64,000 nt of DNA from Saprospiraceae bacterium UBA2329. GTDB lineage: Bacteria > Bacteroidota > Bacteroidia > Chitinophagales > Saprospiraceae. A program made the translations under genes and the position numbers. The number at the start of each line of letters is the position of its first letter. The first letter of the stretch is position 1. Under the pieces are notes generated by a model. It was not told the origin of the DNA and made no database searches. It worked only from the letters and a program-made list of their open reading frames with translations. The stretch is taken from positions 124,001 to 188,000 of the forward strand of contig DDUV01000062.1 of NCBI GenBank assembly GCA_002344975.1. The letters run 5' to 3'. Below, piece by piece: positions 33,464 to 40,871 of this stretch.

Positions 33464-34735
33464 ATGAAGCAGTTTTTCTTTTTGACCATCGCTTTTTTAC
33501 TCGCTTTTCAGTTCAGTTTTGCACAAAAACTCGCCGAAACCAAACCTGAAAAAGCAGGCATGAGCACCGAACGCCTCGACCGCATAGGCCAGGTGGTGCA
33601 ATCGTATGTGGACAGCAGCTACATTCCCGGCGGCGTGGCCTTGGTGGCGCGGCACGGCAAAATCGTTTATTACAAAGCCTTTGGTTTTGCCGACATCGAA
33701 AGCCGCCGCCCGCTCCAAAGAGACGATATTTTTCGCATTGCTTCTCAAACCAAAGCCATTACCAGCGTAGCCGTGATGATGTTGTATGAAGAAGGGCGCT
33801 TTTTGTTGGACGACCCCGTTTCCAAATACATCCCTGAGTTTGCCAAGCCCCAGGTCATATCGCAATACGATGCAGCCGACACCACCTATACCACCGTGCC
33901 GGCCAAGCGCGAAATCACCATCCGCGATCTGCTCACGCACACTTCCGGCATCGGCTACGCAGGCATCGGCACGCCGGAAGCCAATGCCATTTATGCCAAA
34001 AACAATATTCCGTCGGGGATCGGCACGCCCGATCAAAATCTCGGCGAGGCCATGCGAAGACTCGGTGCTCTGCCCCTGTTTCATCAGCCGGGCGAGAAAT
34101 GGACGTACGGCCTCAATACCGACGTGCTGGGCTATTTGGTAGAGGTGCTGAGCGGTATGCCGCTTGATGAATTCTTTCGCCGCCGCATCTTCCAACCCTT
34201 GGGCATGAACGACACCTGGTTTTATCTGCCTGCCGACAAACATGCCCGGCTCACAAAATTGCATACCGAAAACAAGGAAAAGAAGGCCGTTCTGTTCCCC
34301 AATAGCACGCTCGATCCTGATTTTCCCAAATTGCAGGGCAAATTTTTCTCCGGCGGCGCAGGGCTGTCTTCCACTGCCTACGACTATGCCGTTTTTTTAC
34401 AAATGCTGCTCAATGGCGGTACTTACAACGGCGTCCACATTCTCAGCCCGGCCTCCGTGCGCATGATGACCAGCAATCAGATCGGCGACAAGTACATCGG
34501 CGCCGTCAAGAAATTCGGCCTCGGTTTCGGCCTCACCACCGAAGCAGAAGCAGCCCGCGTTCCGCCATCTGTCGGCACCTTCGATTGGGGCGGCGCTTTT
34601 GCCACCACCTATTGGGCCGACCCTCAGGAGGGCATCGTAGCCATGTTTTTTACACAAAAATATCCGCACTCTTACGGCGAGCTGGCCACCAAATTTCGGG
34701 TATTAGTGTATCAGGCAGTCAAGGCTGGTCGGTAA
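33464..34735 (+). CDS. Beta-lactamase-family serine hydrolase
   Basis: 423 residues, start chosen by signal peptide (MKQFFFLTIAFLLAFQFSFAQ, cleaved near residue 21, read in parts) and promoter. A class C-like/EstB fold: S94xxK97 (IASQTK) for acylation, the Tyr motif Y215GLN (WTYGLNTDVLGYLVE), and a C-terminal FDWGGAFATTYWADP in place of the KTG box, as usual for this penicillin-binding-protein-like esterase group. Probably a periplasmic peptidase or esterase, not a drug-resistance enzyme. Single gene. Confidence 0.88.
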   Translation: MKQFFFLTIAFLLAFQFSFAQKLAETKPEKAGMSTERLDRIGQVVQSYVDSSYIPGGVALVARHGKIVYYKAFGFADIESRRPLQRDDIFRIASQTKAITSVAVMMLYEEGRFLLDDPVSKYIPEFAKPQVISQYDAADTTYTTVPAKREITIRDLLTHTSGIGYAGIGTPEANAIYAKNNIPSGIGTPDQNLGEAMRRLGALPLFHQPGEKWTYGLNTDVLGYLVEVLSGMPLDEFFRRRIFQPLGMNDTWFYLPADKHARLTKLHTENKEKKAVLFPNSTLDPDFPKLQGKFFSGGAGLSSTAYDYAVFLQMLLNGGTYNGVHILSPASVRMMTSNQIGDKYIGAVKKFGLGFGLTTEAEAARVPPSVGTFDWGGAFATTYWADPQEGIVAMFFTQKYPHSYGELATKFRVLVYQAVKAGR

Positions 34736-34875
34736 ATTACAAGCATACTTCTACGAGCGGATACACGCTGCAACCTTTTCGTCATAACATTGTCATTGTA
34801 TTGGAAGCAGGATAGAAAAACCGAATGATAATCGGAAATCTTGCGTAATTTTACACCTGATTCAAAATCATTGTT

Positions 34876-35337
34876 ATGAAAACGTCTTTTTTGCCATTGG
34901 TACTTTTGTTGTCGTTTTTCGCAACCACCCAAATTCAAGCCACTGCCGACACCGGAAACATGCCGCAAGGCGCCGTACATAAGATGTTGGAGGGCAAATG
35001 GCAGGTCACTATAAATGCCGACGAACTGCCGCAGGCCGCCCGCGAAGAAAATGCGGCTCCCGATAATGCCGATTTTGCCGTCATCACTTACCGCTTTGCC
35101 GACAACGGCGCCCTCACGCGCAGCGTACAAAGAGGCGCTGCTCGCTGGGAAGAATCGGGAGAATGGCAATTGACCGAGGACGGACGCTACATCTCGTTCC
35201 ACTTTTCCGGCAAAGCAGCCGTGCAGGCCGAAATCAAATACATCGAAGCCGACGAAATGGTGCTGGCACAGCCCTCAGGCGCAACCGACAGCAATCTGCA
35301 AAATGAGGTGCGGCAGTTGTATTTCACCAAAATGTAG
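34876..35337 (+). CDS. Exported lipocalin-like hypothetical protein
   Basis: 153 residues; signal peptide ending about ...IQATA (residue 23). The mature part begins with a GKWQVTINADEL strand and continues with alternating strands (FAVITYRFADNGALTRSV, ARWEESGEWQLTEDGRYISFHF, AEIKYIEADEMVLAQP), the pattern of small lipocalin-like repeats common in Bacteroidota. Ligand unknown. Single gene between the serine hydrolase and rarA. Confidence 0.6.
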   Translation: MKTSFLPLVLLLSFFATTQIQATADTGNMPQGAVHKMLEGKWQVTINADELPQAAREENAAPDNADFAVITYRFADNGALTRSVQRGAARWEESGEWQLTEDGRYISFHFSGKAAVQAEIKYIEADEMVLAQPSGATDSNLQNEVRQLYFTKM

Positions 35338-35349
35338 GTAAAATGTTTA

Positions 35350-35391
35350 CTTTTACAGCCTTGCCGAAAGGCTTGATAAAGACTGTAAAAG
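35350..35391 (+). promoter_or_regulatory. Hairpin immediately 5' of the rarA start codon
   Basis: Outer stem CTTTTACAG (35350-35358) / CTGTAAAAG (35383-35391) with an inner AGCCTT/AAGGCT stem. It ends one base before the rarA ATG (35393), so it would cover the ribosome-binding region if it forms in the mRNA. Confidence 0.5.
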
Positions 35392-35392
35392 C

Positions 35393-36667
35393 ATGAAACC
35401 ATTGGCCGAGCGCATGCGTCCGCTCACGCTGGACGACTATCTGGGGCAGCAACACTTGGTGGGACCGGGCGCTGTGCTGAGAAAATCCATCGAAACCAAC
35501 CGCCTGCCTTCTTTCATCCTGTGGGGGCCGCCGGGCGTAGGCAAAACCACGCTGGCCCGCATTGTGGCGCATCAATTGGACCGGCCTTTTTTTACGTTGA
35601 GTGCTGTTCACGCAGGTGTCAAGGACGTGCGCGATGCCATTGAGAAAGCCAAAGGGCAGCGTTTTTTCGACCGCCCCTCGCCGCTGCTGTTCATTGATGA
35701 AATTCACCGATTCAGCAAATCGCAGCAAGACTCCCTCCTCGGCGCAGTGGAGGAAGGCGTGGTGACGCTGATTGGAGCCACCACGGAAAACCCCTCATTT
35801 GAAGTCATTCCGGCCCTGTTGTCGCGCTGCCAGGTGTATGTTTTGCAACCTTTAGGCAAAGAAGACCTCATTCATCTCGTTGACCAGGCTTTGGAAAAAG
35901 ACGAGGTGCTGAAAACTAAGCCCATCACCGTAGAAGAATACGATGCTCTGCTGCGCTTCAGCGGCGGCGATGCCCGCAAACTCTACAACGTACTGGAACT
36001 CGTCTGCCATTTCCAAACCGGCGAAGAGCCGATGCTCATCACCGATTCATTGGTGGCGCAGCTCATACAGGAAAACTTGGTGATGTACGACAAAGGCGGC
36101 GAGCACCACTACGACGTGGCTTCGGCCTTCATCAAGTCCATTCGCGGCAGCGACCCCAACGCGGCGGTCTATTGGCTGGCCCGCATGATAGAGGGCGGCG
36201 AGGATGTAAAATTCATAGCCAGGCGTATGATCATTGCCGCTGCAGAAGACATCGGACTGGCCAATCCCAATGCACTCCTCATGGCCACCACCACGCTGCA
36301 AGCCGTGCAGGCGGTAGGGCTGCCCGAAGCGCGCATCATTCTGTCCGAGGCGGTGATTTATCTCGCCACTTCGCCCAAGAGCAATTCGGCTTACGCTGCC
36401 ATCGGAGCGGCGCAGGAAGAAGTGCGACGCAGCGGCCACTTGCCGGTGCCCCTGCATTTGCGCAATGCGCCCACTCATCTGATGAAAAAATTGGACTACG
36501 GCAAAAACTACCTCTACGCCCACGACTACCCCGGCAATTTTGTAGAACAGGAATTTCTGCCGGAGGAGATTTCCGGCAAAACGCTTTTCAGTCCACAGTC
36601 CAACGCCTCGGAGGAAAAAATCAGGCAGTTTTTGGCGGCGCGGTGGAAGAAAAGGTATGGGTATTGA
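35393..36667 (+). CDS. rarA: Replication-associated recombination protein A (AAA+ ATPase)
   Basis: 424 residues, full length for RarA/MgsA. N-terminal AAA+ module: LGQQHLVGPGAVLRKSIE, Walker A GPPGVGKT (45-52), Walker B LLFIDEIHRFSKSQQD (D102/E103), sensor-1 GATTENPSFEV, arginine-finger region LLSRCQVYVL. C-terminal tetramerisation part: HYDVASAFIKSIRGSDPNAAVYWLARMIEGGED (in parts), RRMIIAAAEDIGLANPNAL, YDYPGN-like AHDYPGNFVEQEFLP. It acts at stalled forks. The start codon sits right after a hairpin. Confidence 0.94.
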   Translation: MKPLAERMRPLTLDDYLGQQHLVGPGAVLRKSIETNRLPSFILWGPPGVGKTTLARIVAHQLDRPFFTLSAVHAGVKDVRDAIEKAKGQRFFDRPSPLLFIDEIHRFSKSQQDSLLGAVEEGVVTLIGATTENPSFEVIPALLSRCQVYVLQPLGKEDLIHLVDQALEKDEVLKTKPITVEEYDALLRFSGGDARKLYNVLELVCHFQTGEEPMLITDSLVAQLIQENLVMYDKGGEHHYDVASAFIKSIRGSDPNAAVYWLARMIEGGEDVKFIARRMIIAAAEDIGLANPNALLMATTTLQAVQAVGLPEARIILSEAVIYLATSPKSNSAYAAIGAAQEEVRRSGHLPVPLHLRNAPTHLMKKLDYGKNYLYAHDYPGNFVEQEFLPEEISGKTLFSPQSNASEEKIRQFLAARWKKRYGY

Positions 36668-36669
36668 TA

Positions 36670-38085
36670 CTAAATTTTCTCACAAAATCCCAGCAAATCC
36701 TCCATTTCCACTGCCGAAGTAAACGGATTTGTCAGCGTCACCCGCAGCCAGGTATGCCCGTTGATGGCGGTTTGGACGATGTAAAAACGCCCGTCTTCGA
36801 GGATGCGGCGGCGAATGCGGAGGTTGTGCTCGTCAGTCGCTTCGGCAGAGAGACCGGGCGGTGCATGGCGGAAACAAACGATGTTGCACTGCGGCTGCAC
36901 GGCCAATTCCCACTGTGGCTGCGCCTCAATCATGGCGGCAAAAATGCGCCCGTTTTCCATCACCTGATCCACATAGTTTTCAAAAAGGGTTTCGCCGTAA
37001 GTGTAGAGCAAACTGTACGCTTTGATGCTCATCATCAACTTGGTACACTCAAAACTGCGCTTGGCCACGTTGTACCATTCGCGCTCGGTTTCGCCAAAAA
37101 GATACTGCGCCTGCTGACTGAACGTGCCGTAGCTGTCGGCGTCCTGTCGGAACACAACAGCGGTGGTGAGGGCGGGCGTCATCAGCATTTTGTGGTAATC
37201 GAGGGCCACGCTGTCGGCGGTTTCGATGCCGGCCAATACGGCGCGGTGCTGCCTGCTGAAAGCCAGTGCCGCGCCATGTGCGCCGTCCACATGAAACCAG
37301 AGATTCCGACTGTGGCAAAACCTGCCGATGGCGGCCAAGTCGTCGAAGGAACCGGTGGAGGTAGAACAGGCGCTGCCCACTACGGCAATGACCTCCACGC
37401 CCTGCTCAAGGGCTTGCCGGTAAAGCATTTCGAGCAAATCCGTCCGCATCTGGAAGCGCTCATTGACCGGCACTTTGATGATGCCTGCATCGCCCCAGCC
37501 CATGATGCGCGCGGCCCGGTCCACACAATAATGCGCCTCGGCGGAGACCATCAGCGCCAGCGGTTTTTGGTGGCCGTCTTTCCAGACATGCGCGCCGGCG
37601 TAGCGACTGCGGGCCGCTAAGAGTGCGGTGAGATTAGCTAATGTGCCGCCCGAAGTGAGGAATCCGCCGGCCTGCCGGGCATCGAAGCCTAATACTTGCG
37701 CTGTTTTTTCAATGAGCAGCCGCTCGATGGCCGTTGCCGGGCCGCCCATTTCGTACACCGCCATGCCGTTGTTGAGCAGTCCGCCCAGCAATCCTGCCAA
37801 AGCGGAAAGCGGCGCGGGCGGGCACACCTGATGCCCCATGAAGCGCGGCTGGTGCAGGTGGATGCTGTCTTTCAATATTTTATGAAAAAAATCTTCTGTG
37901 CTGCCGGGTACTGCGAGGAAGTTTTTCCAGTGCTCGTATTGTTCGTCGGGCGCCCGCCAGGGGATGACGGGCAGCGAGGGTCGGCTGCTTTGGGCGTCGG
38001 TCAGGTAGTCGGCCAGCAGGTTGATGAGGGCGTGGCCTTGCTCCCGGAAGTGTTCGGGATTGTAGGCGGAGTGGAGGATGTCCAT
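36670..38085 (-). CDS. Group II PLP-dependent decarboxylase (aromatic amino acid/glutamate type)
   Basis: 471 residues, fold type I. It starts DILHSAYNPEHFREQGHALINLLADYL. Motifs: H185 (SAEAHYCVDRAAR, stacks on PLP), TSGGTLANLTALLAARS, D267 in FHVDGAHGAALAF, and the PLP lysine K299 in ALDYHKMLMTP. The family decarboxylates aromatic L-amino acids, glutamate or 2,4-diaminobutyrate; the substrate cannot be assigned by eye. Convergent with rarA (2 bp apart). The 5' side carries palindromic repeat locus 3. Confidence 0.85.
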   Translation of the reverse strand: MDILHSAYNPEHFREQGHALINLLADYLTDAQSSRPSLPVIPWRAPDEQYEHWKNFLAVPGSTEDFFHKILKDSIHLHQPRFMGHQVCPPAPLSALAGLLGGLLNNGMAVYEMGGPATAIERLLIEKTAQVLGFDARQAGGFLTSGGTLANLTALLAARSRYAGAHVWKDGHQKPLALMVSAEAHYCVDRAARIMGWGDAGIIKVPVNERFQMRTDLLEMLYRQALEQGVEVIAVVGSACSTSTGSFDDLAAIGRFCHSRNLWFHVDGAHGAALAFSRQHRAVLAGIETADSVALDYHKMLMTPALTTAVVFRQDADSYGTFSQQAQYLFGETEREWYNVAKRSFECTKLMMSIKAYSLLYTYGETLFENYVDQVMENGRIFAAMIEAQPQWELAVQPQCNIVCFRHAPPGLSAEATDEHNLRIRRRILEDGRFYIVQTAINGHTWLRVTLTNPFTSAVEMEDLLGFCEKI

Positions 38086-38108
38086 GTGAAATATTTTGGA
38101 TGGTTGTC

Positions 38109-38199
38109 ATCTGCCTTCGGCAGTTTATCGGCCAACGGAGAGGGAAAATCTGCCTTTGGCAGTTTATCGGCTTCGCCGTAATCTGCTGCGCAGTTTATC
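38109..38199 (-). repeat. Composite palindromic repeat, locus 3
   Basis: Three units on the minus strand: GATAAACTGCGCAGCAGAT+TAC, GATAAACTGCCAAAGGCAG+AT, then TTTTCCCTCTCCGTTGGC as spacer, and GATAAACTGCCGAAGGCAG+AT. It points toward the decarboxylase start (38085), 23 bp away. Confidence 0.75.
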
Positions 38200-38210
38200 T
38201 GCTCTTTAAA

Positions 38211-38455
38211 CCCGACGGTAGGCGGTAGGCAGCCTTCGGTGGGCAGTACTCAGCGCGAGGGAACGCGGAACCTTGAACCCAAAACCCGGAACCTGAAACC
38301 TGAAACTCTGAACGCGAATCAACGCGAAACACGCGAAATCCCGCGAACGCGAGGAAAACGCGGCTTGCAGCTTGAGGCCAGCAGCCAATAGCCAGCAGCC
38401 AATAGCCAGCAGCTTATAGCCAGCAGCCAGTAGCCGTTCCCACCCGAAATACTGA
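38211..38455. repeat. Long 7-bp-periodic array (24 heptamers in one register)
   Basis: No gene in the 38086-38455 gap. From 38267 to 38434 every seven bases form a word in the same phase: GGAACCT, TGAACCC, AAAACCC, GGAACCT, GAAACCT, GAAACTC, TGAACGC, ... ACGCGGC, TTGCAGC, TTGAGGC, CAGCAGC, CAATAGC, CAGCAGC, CAATAGC, CAGCAGC, TTATAGC, CAGCAGC, CAGTAGC. The last part is a 14-bp tandem repeat, four copies (38377-38432). Inverted, it shares words with the array at 14691. Confidence 0.75.
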
Positions 38456-40120
38456 CTACCAACTCCCGCCGCCGCCGCCGCCGCTGCCGCCGCCACTGCT
38501 GCCGCCGCCACCGCCGGAAGAACTGCTGCTCGGACTGCTGCTGAACACCGAGCCGATCTGGTTGACTTCTTTGGGGAAGCTCTCCGAGAAGTTCGTCCAG
38601 GAGTTGGTCGCATTATGGCCGTAAACACCAGAACCACCGTACCAGGAGGGCGGTTGGGAAAGCAGCCCGTCGAAGTGCGCGTTCCACTGTTTGAGATAGC
38701 CGAACGCCAGAGCGAAGGGCATGGTTTTGTCGTAATAGAGTGGGTCTTCCTGCATAAGGCGCTCGATGACAGGCCGTTCTGCCTTTTTTACAAACAGGCG
38801 AAAACCCTCCATGCGGCGATACGATTCATTGCCGGCAGGCGTGCGTTTGTTGAACTGCGTGGCAAAAATGAACAGTACAATACCCGTAATGATGAGCGCA
38901 ATACCATCTAAATTCTGGCGGGCAAAAACGGCATACAAGCCCCAGGCCATGGCCGCCGCACCGGCAACACCCACGCCGCAGCCGAGCTTTTCCTGATCGG
39001 CTTGGTACCAGCCCTGTGCTTTGATCCAGCTTTTTACCTCGGTCTGTACCGCAGAGATGTGCATGTAAAATTTGTCTTTCAAACTTTCCAGATATACCAC
39101 ATCGCCGGTGGAAAAGAGGGCATTGAAGAACTTTTTTTCAAAGGCAAACAGTTCGTCGCCGGCTTCTTTGAGTTTGTAAAAAGTGATTTTATCTTTTCCA
39201 AAAAGGCCGCTCTTTTCTTCCATTTCCAGGCGCAGGTAGCCCTGATTGGCCAAGTGCGGGATGAGGCAAAGCACGTCGCTTTGATCCACGCTGTGGTCCA
39301 CGAAGCCGCCCACGATTGCAGGAGATACGCCTTCAGGCGGAAAGTATTCCACCATGATGGTTTCCTTGCGGTTGCGCGCCCTGCGAAGCGCCGCCCAGGC
39401 TGCCGCGAGGAAAAAGAAAGGAACGAGCAGCAGGCTGTGTTGCAAGCGGAAAGCTGTCCAATCGTCCATTTTTTTAAAGGCATGGCGCGGCAATTTCACG
39501 GCGACGGTCACGGCCTCGCCTGCCGAAAACTCCCGGTTGGTCTGGCCCGATATGTAATTGGCCGAAACGTCCACTACGGCATCTTGGCCCTGAGCGCCGT
39601 TGTATCCCGTATAGTATTGCACATCGTTTTTGGCAAGGCGGATGCCGCCGGGCAGTTCAATGCTGAACGAAAATTTTCGGGTGACGACGGGCCAGGAAAT
39701 ACCCAGCAAATCCCAATAAAACTCGGCGTGTTCTTCAAAAAAATTGAGCGGATTGAGCACCCGGTAGCGGATGCGATAGGTTTGGCGGCCTTCCACCCAG
39801 ATGTCTTTGTGACCGATTTTGAGAATGAGATTTCCGTTTTCTTTGGAGGTGGTAAACTTGAATCCGTCCACCTCAATGTCGCGGATGATGCGGGTCACCA
39901 TTTTGCCGTTGATCTCGCTACGGAGCGGAATCTGGCGAAAAATACCGTGGCGCGAAGTGGTAAATTCCACCTCAATGACCTCTTCGAAATCGGCGTAACC
40001 CTCGGAGCTGAGTTTCACATTGACATCGTAGTTGACGATGTTGAAGAACTCTGCCTTGGCCGGCAAAACGAGCAGACACAGGGCCGCTATGAGCAAGCAG
40101 TTGCGCAGTCTCATCGGCAT
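38456..40120 (-). CDS. DUF2207 membrane protein with Gly/Ser-rich tail
   Basis: 554 residues. Signal peptide (1-23, ...PAKA) and an extracytoplasmic DUF2207 beta domain (about 25-215: YADFEEVIEVEFTTSRHGIFRQIPL in parts, FFEEHAEFYWDLLGISWPV). A membrane helix (about 230-245) leads to a cytoplasmic part and two further helices (about 380-415), then a C-terminal run of Ser and Gly residues ending in GSW. Such tails are usual for DUF2207 proteins. The start overlaps the lemA stop (TGATG), showing translational coupling. LemA-DUF2207 pairs are common, their role in the envelope unresolved. Confidence 0.88.
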   Translation of the reverse strand: MPMRLRNCLLIAALCLLVLPAKAEFFNIVNYDVNVKLSSEGYADFEEVIEVEFTTSRHGIFRQIPLRSEINGKMVTRIIRDIEVDGFKFTTSKENGNLILKIGHKDIWVEGRQTYRIRYRVLNPLNFFEEHAEFYWDLLGISWPVVTRKFSFSIELPGGIRLAKNDVQYYTGYNGAQGQDAVVDVSANYISGQTNREFSAGEAVTVAVKLPRHAFKKMDDWTAFRLQHSLLLVPFFFLAAAWAALRRARNRKETIMVEYFPPEGVSPAIVGGFVDHSVDQSDVLCLIPHLANQGYLRLEMEEKSGLFGKDKITFYKLKEAGDELFAFEKKFFNALFSTGDVVYLESLKDKFYMHISAVQTEVKSWIKAQGWYQADQEKLGCGVGVAGAAAMAWGLYAVFARQNLDGIALIITGIVLFIFATQFNKRTPAGNESYRRMEGFRLFVKKAERPVIERLMQEDPLYYDKTMPFALAFGYLKQWNAHFDGLLSQPPSWYGGSGVYGHNATNSWTNFSESFPKEVNQIGSVFSSSPSSSSSGGGGGSSGGGSGGGGGGSW

Positions 40121-40668
40121 CAGAATTGGACGTTGACATTTTTGGTTTCCTCCTGCGCCACCTCGAAGTAATCAAGCGCCCGGAATCCAAAAGCATTGGC
40201 AATGAGATTATTGGGAAAGGTTTCCACGGCGTTGTTCATGTCGCGAGCGGAGGCGTTGTAGTAGCGGCGGGCGCGTTGAATGGATTCCTCCAGTTCGCTG
40301 AGCTTGTTTTGGAGGTTCAAAAACTCCTGGTTGGCCTTGAGATCAGGGTAATTTTCAGACAGGGCAAAGACCGATTTGAGCGCGCCGGAGAGGGCAGAAT
40401 CGGCCGCGCCGCCGTCTTTCCCGCCGGCACTCATGGCCGAGTTGCGGAGGGTCACAATTTTCTCTAAGGTGCTGCTTTCGTACTGGGTGTAGCCTTTGAT
40501 GGTGTTCACTAAGTTGGGAATGAGGTCATAGCGTTGTTTGGTAAAAACGTCTATGGATTTGAAGGCTTCTTCGGCGCCGTTGCGCAAGCGAACGAGTTTG
40601 TTGTAAGTTCCTGCCAGGAGAAACGCTGCGAGGAGGAGGATTCCTACAATAATGAGCAAGGTTGACAT
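40120..40668 (-). CDS. lemA: LemA family protein
   Basis: 182 residues from the ATG at 40668; a longer in-frame version would run through repeat DNA and is rejected. One N-terminal membrane helix (2-20) is followed by a four-helix LemA domain: YNKLVRLRNGAEEAFKSIDVFTKQRYDLIPNLVNTIKGYTQYE (in parts), EFLNLQNKLSELEESIQRARRYYNASARDMNNAVETFPNNLIA (in parts), and the end FFEV-like YFEVAQEETKNVNVQF. First gene of the lemA-DUF2207 operon. Confidence 0.93.
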   Translation of the reverse strand: MSTLLIIVGILLLAAFLLAGTYNKLVRLRNGAEEAFKSIDVFTKQRYDLIPNLVNTIKGYTQYESSTLEKIVTLRNSAMSAGGKDGGAADSALSGALKSVFALSENYPDLKANQEFLNLQNKLSELEESIQRARRYYNASARDMNNAVETFPNNLIANAFGFRALDYFEVAQEETKNVNVQF

Positions 40669-40693
40669 GGTGAATATGGTTTTGGTAAGTAAT

Positions 40694-40744
40694 AATTTGC
40701 TGCGCAGTTTATCTCCTTCGGAGTGATCTGCTGCGCAGTTTATC
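40694..40744 (-). repeat. Composite palindromic repeat, locus 4
   Basis: Two units on the minus strand (GATAAACTGCGCAGCAGAT+CAC, then GATAAACTGCGCAGCAAAT) separated by TCCGAAGGA-containing sequence. It points toward the lemA start, 25 bp away. The rest of 40745-40871 shows no gene or clear signal. Confidence 0.75.
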
Positions 40745-40871
40745 TTGGTTGTTCGATCATGGTTGGAGATTTTGTACACCTCAGACTGCGATTCAAAAGT
40801 GGCGGAGTACAGCAGATCGGACGGCTTTTTTATAGACGAAAGCGCCTCTGAACGCCGTCCAACTCCCGCTC

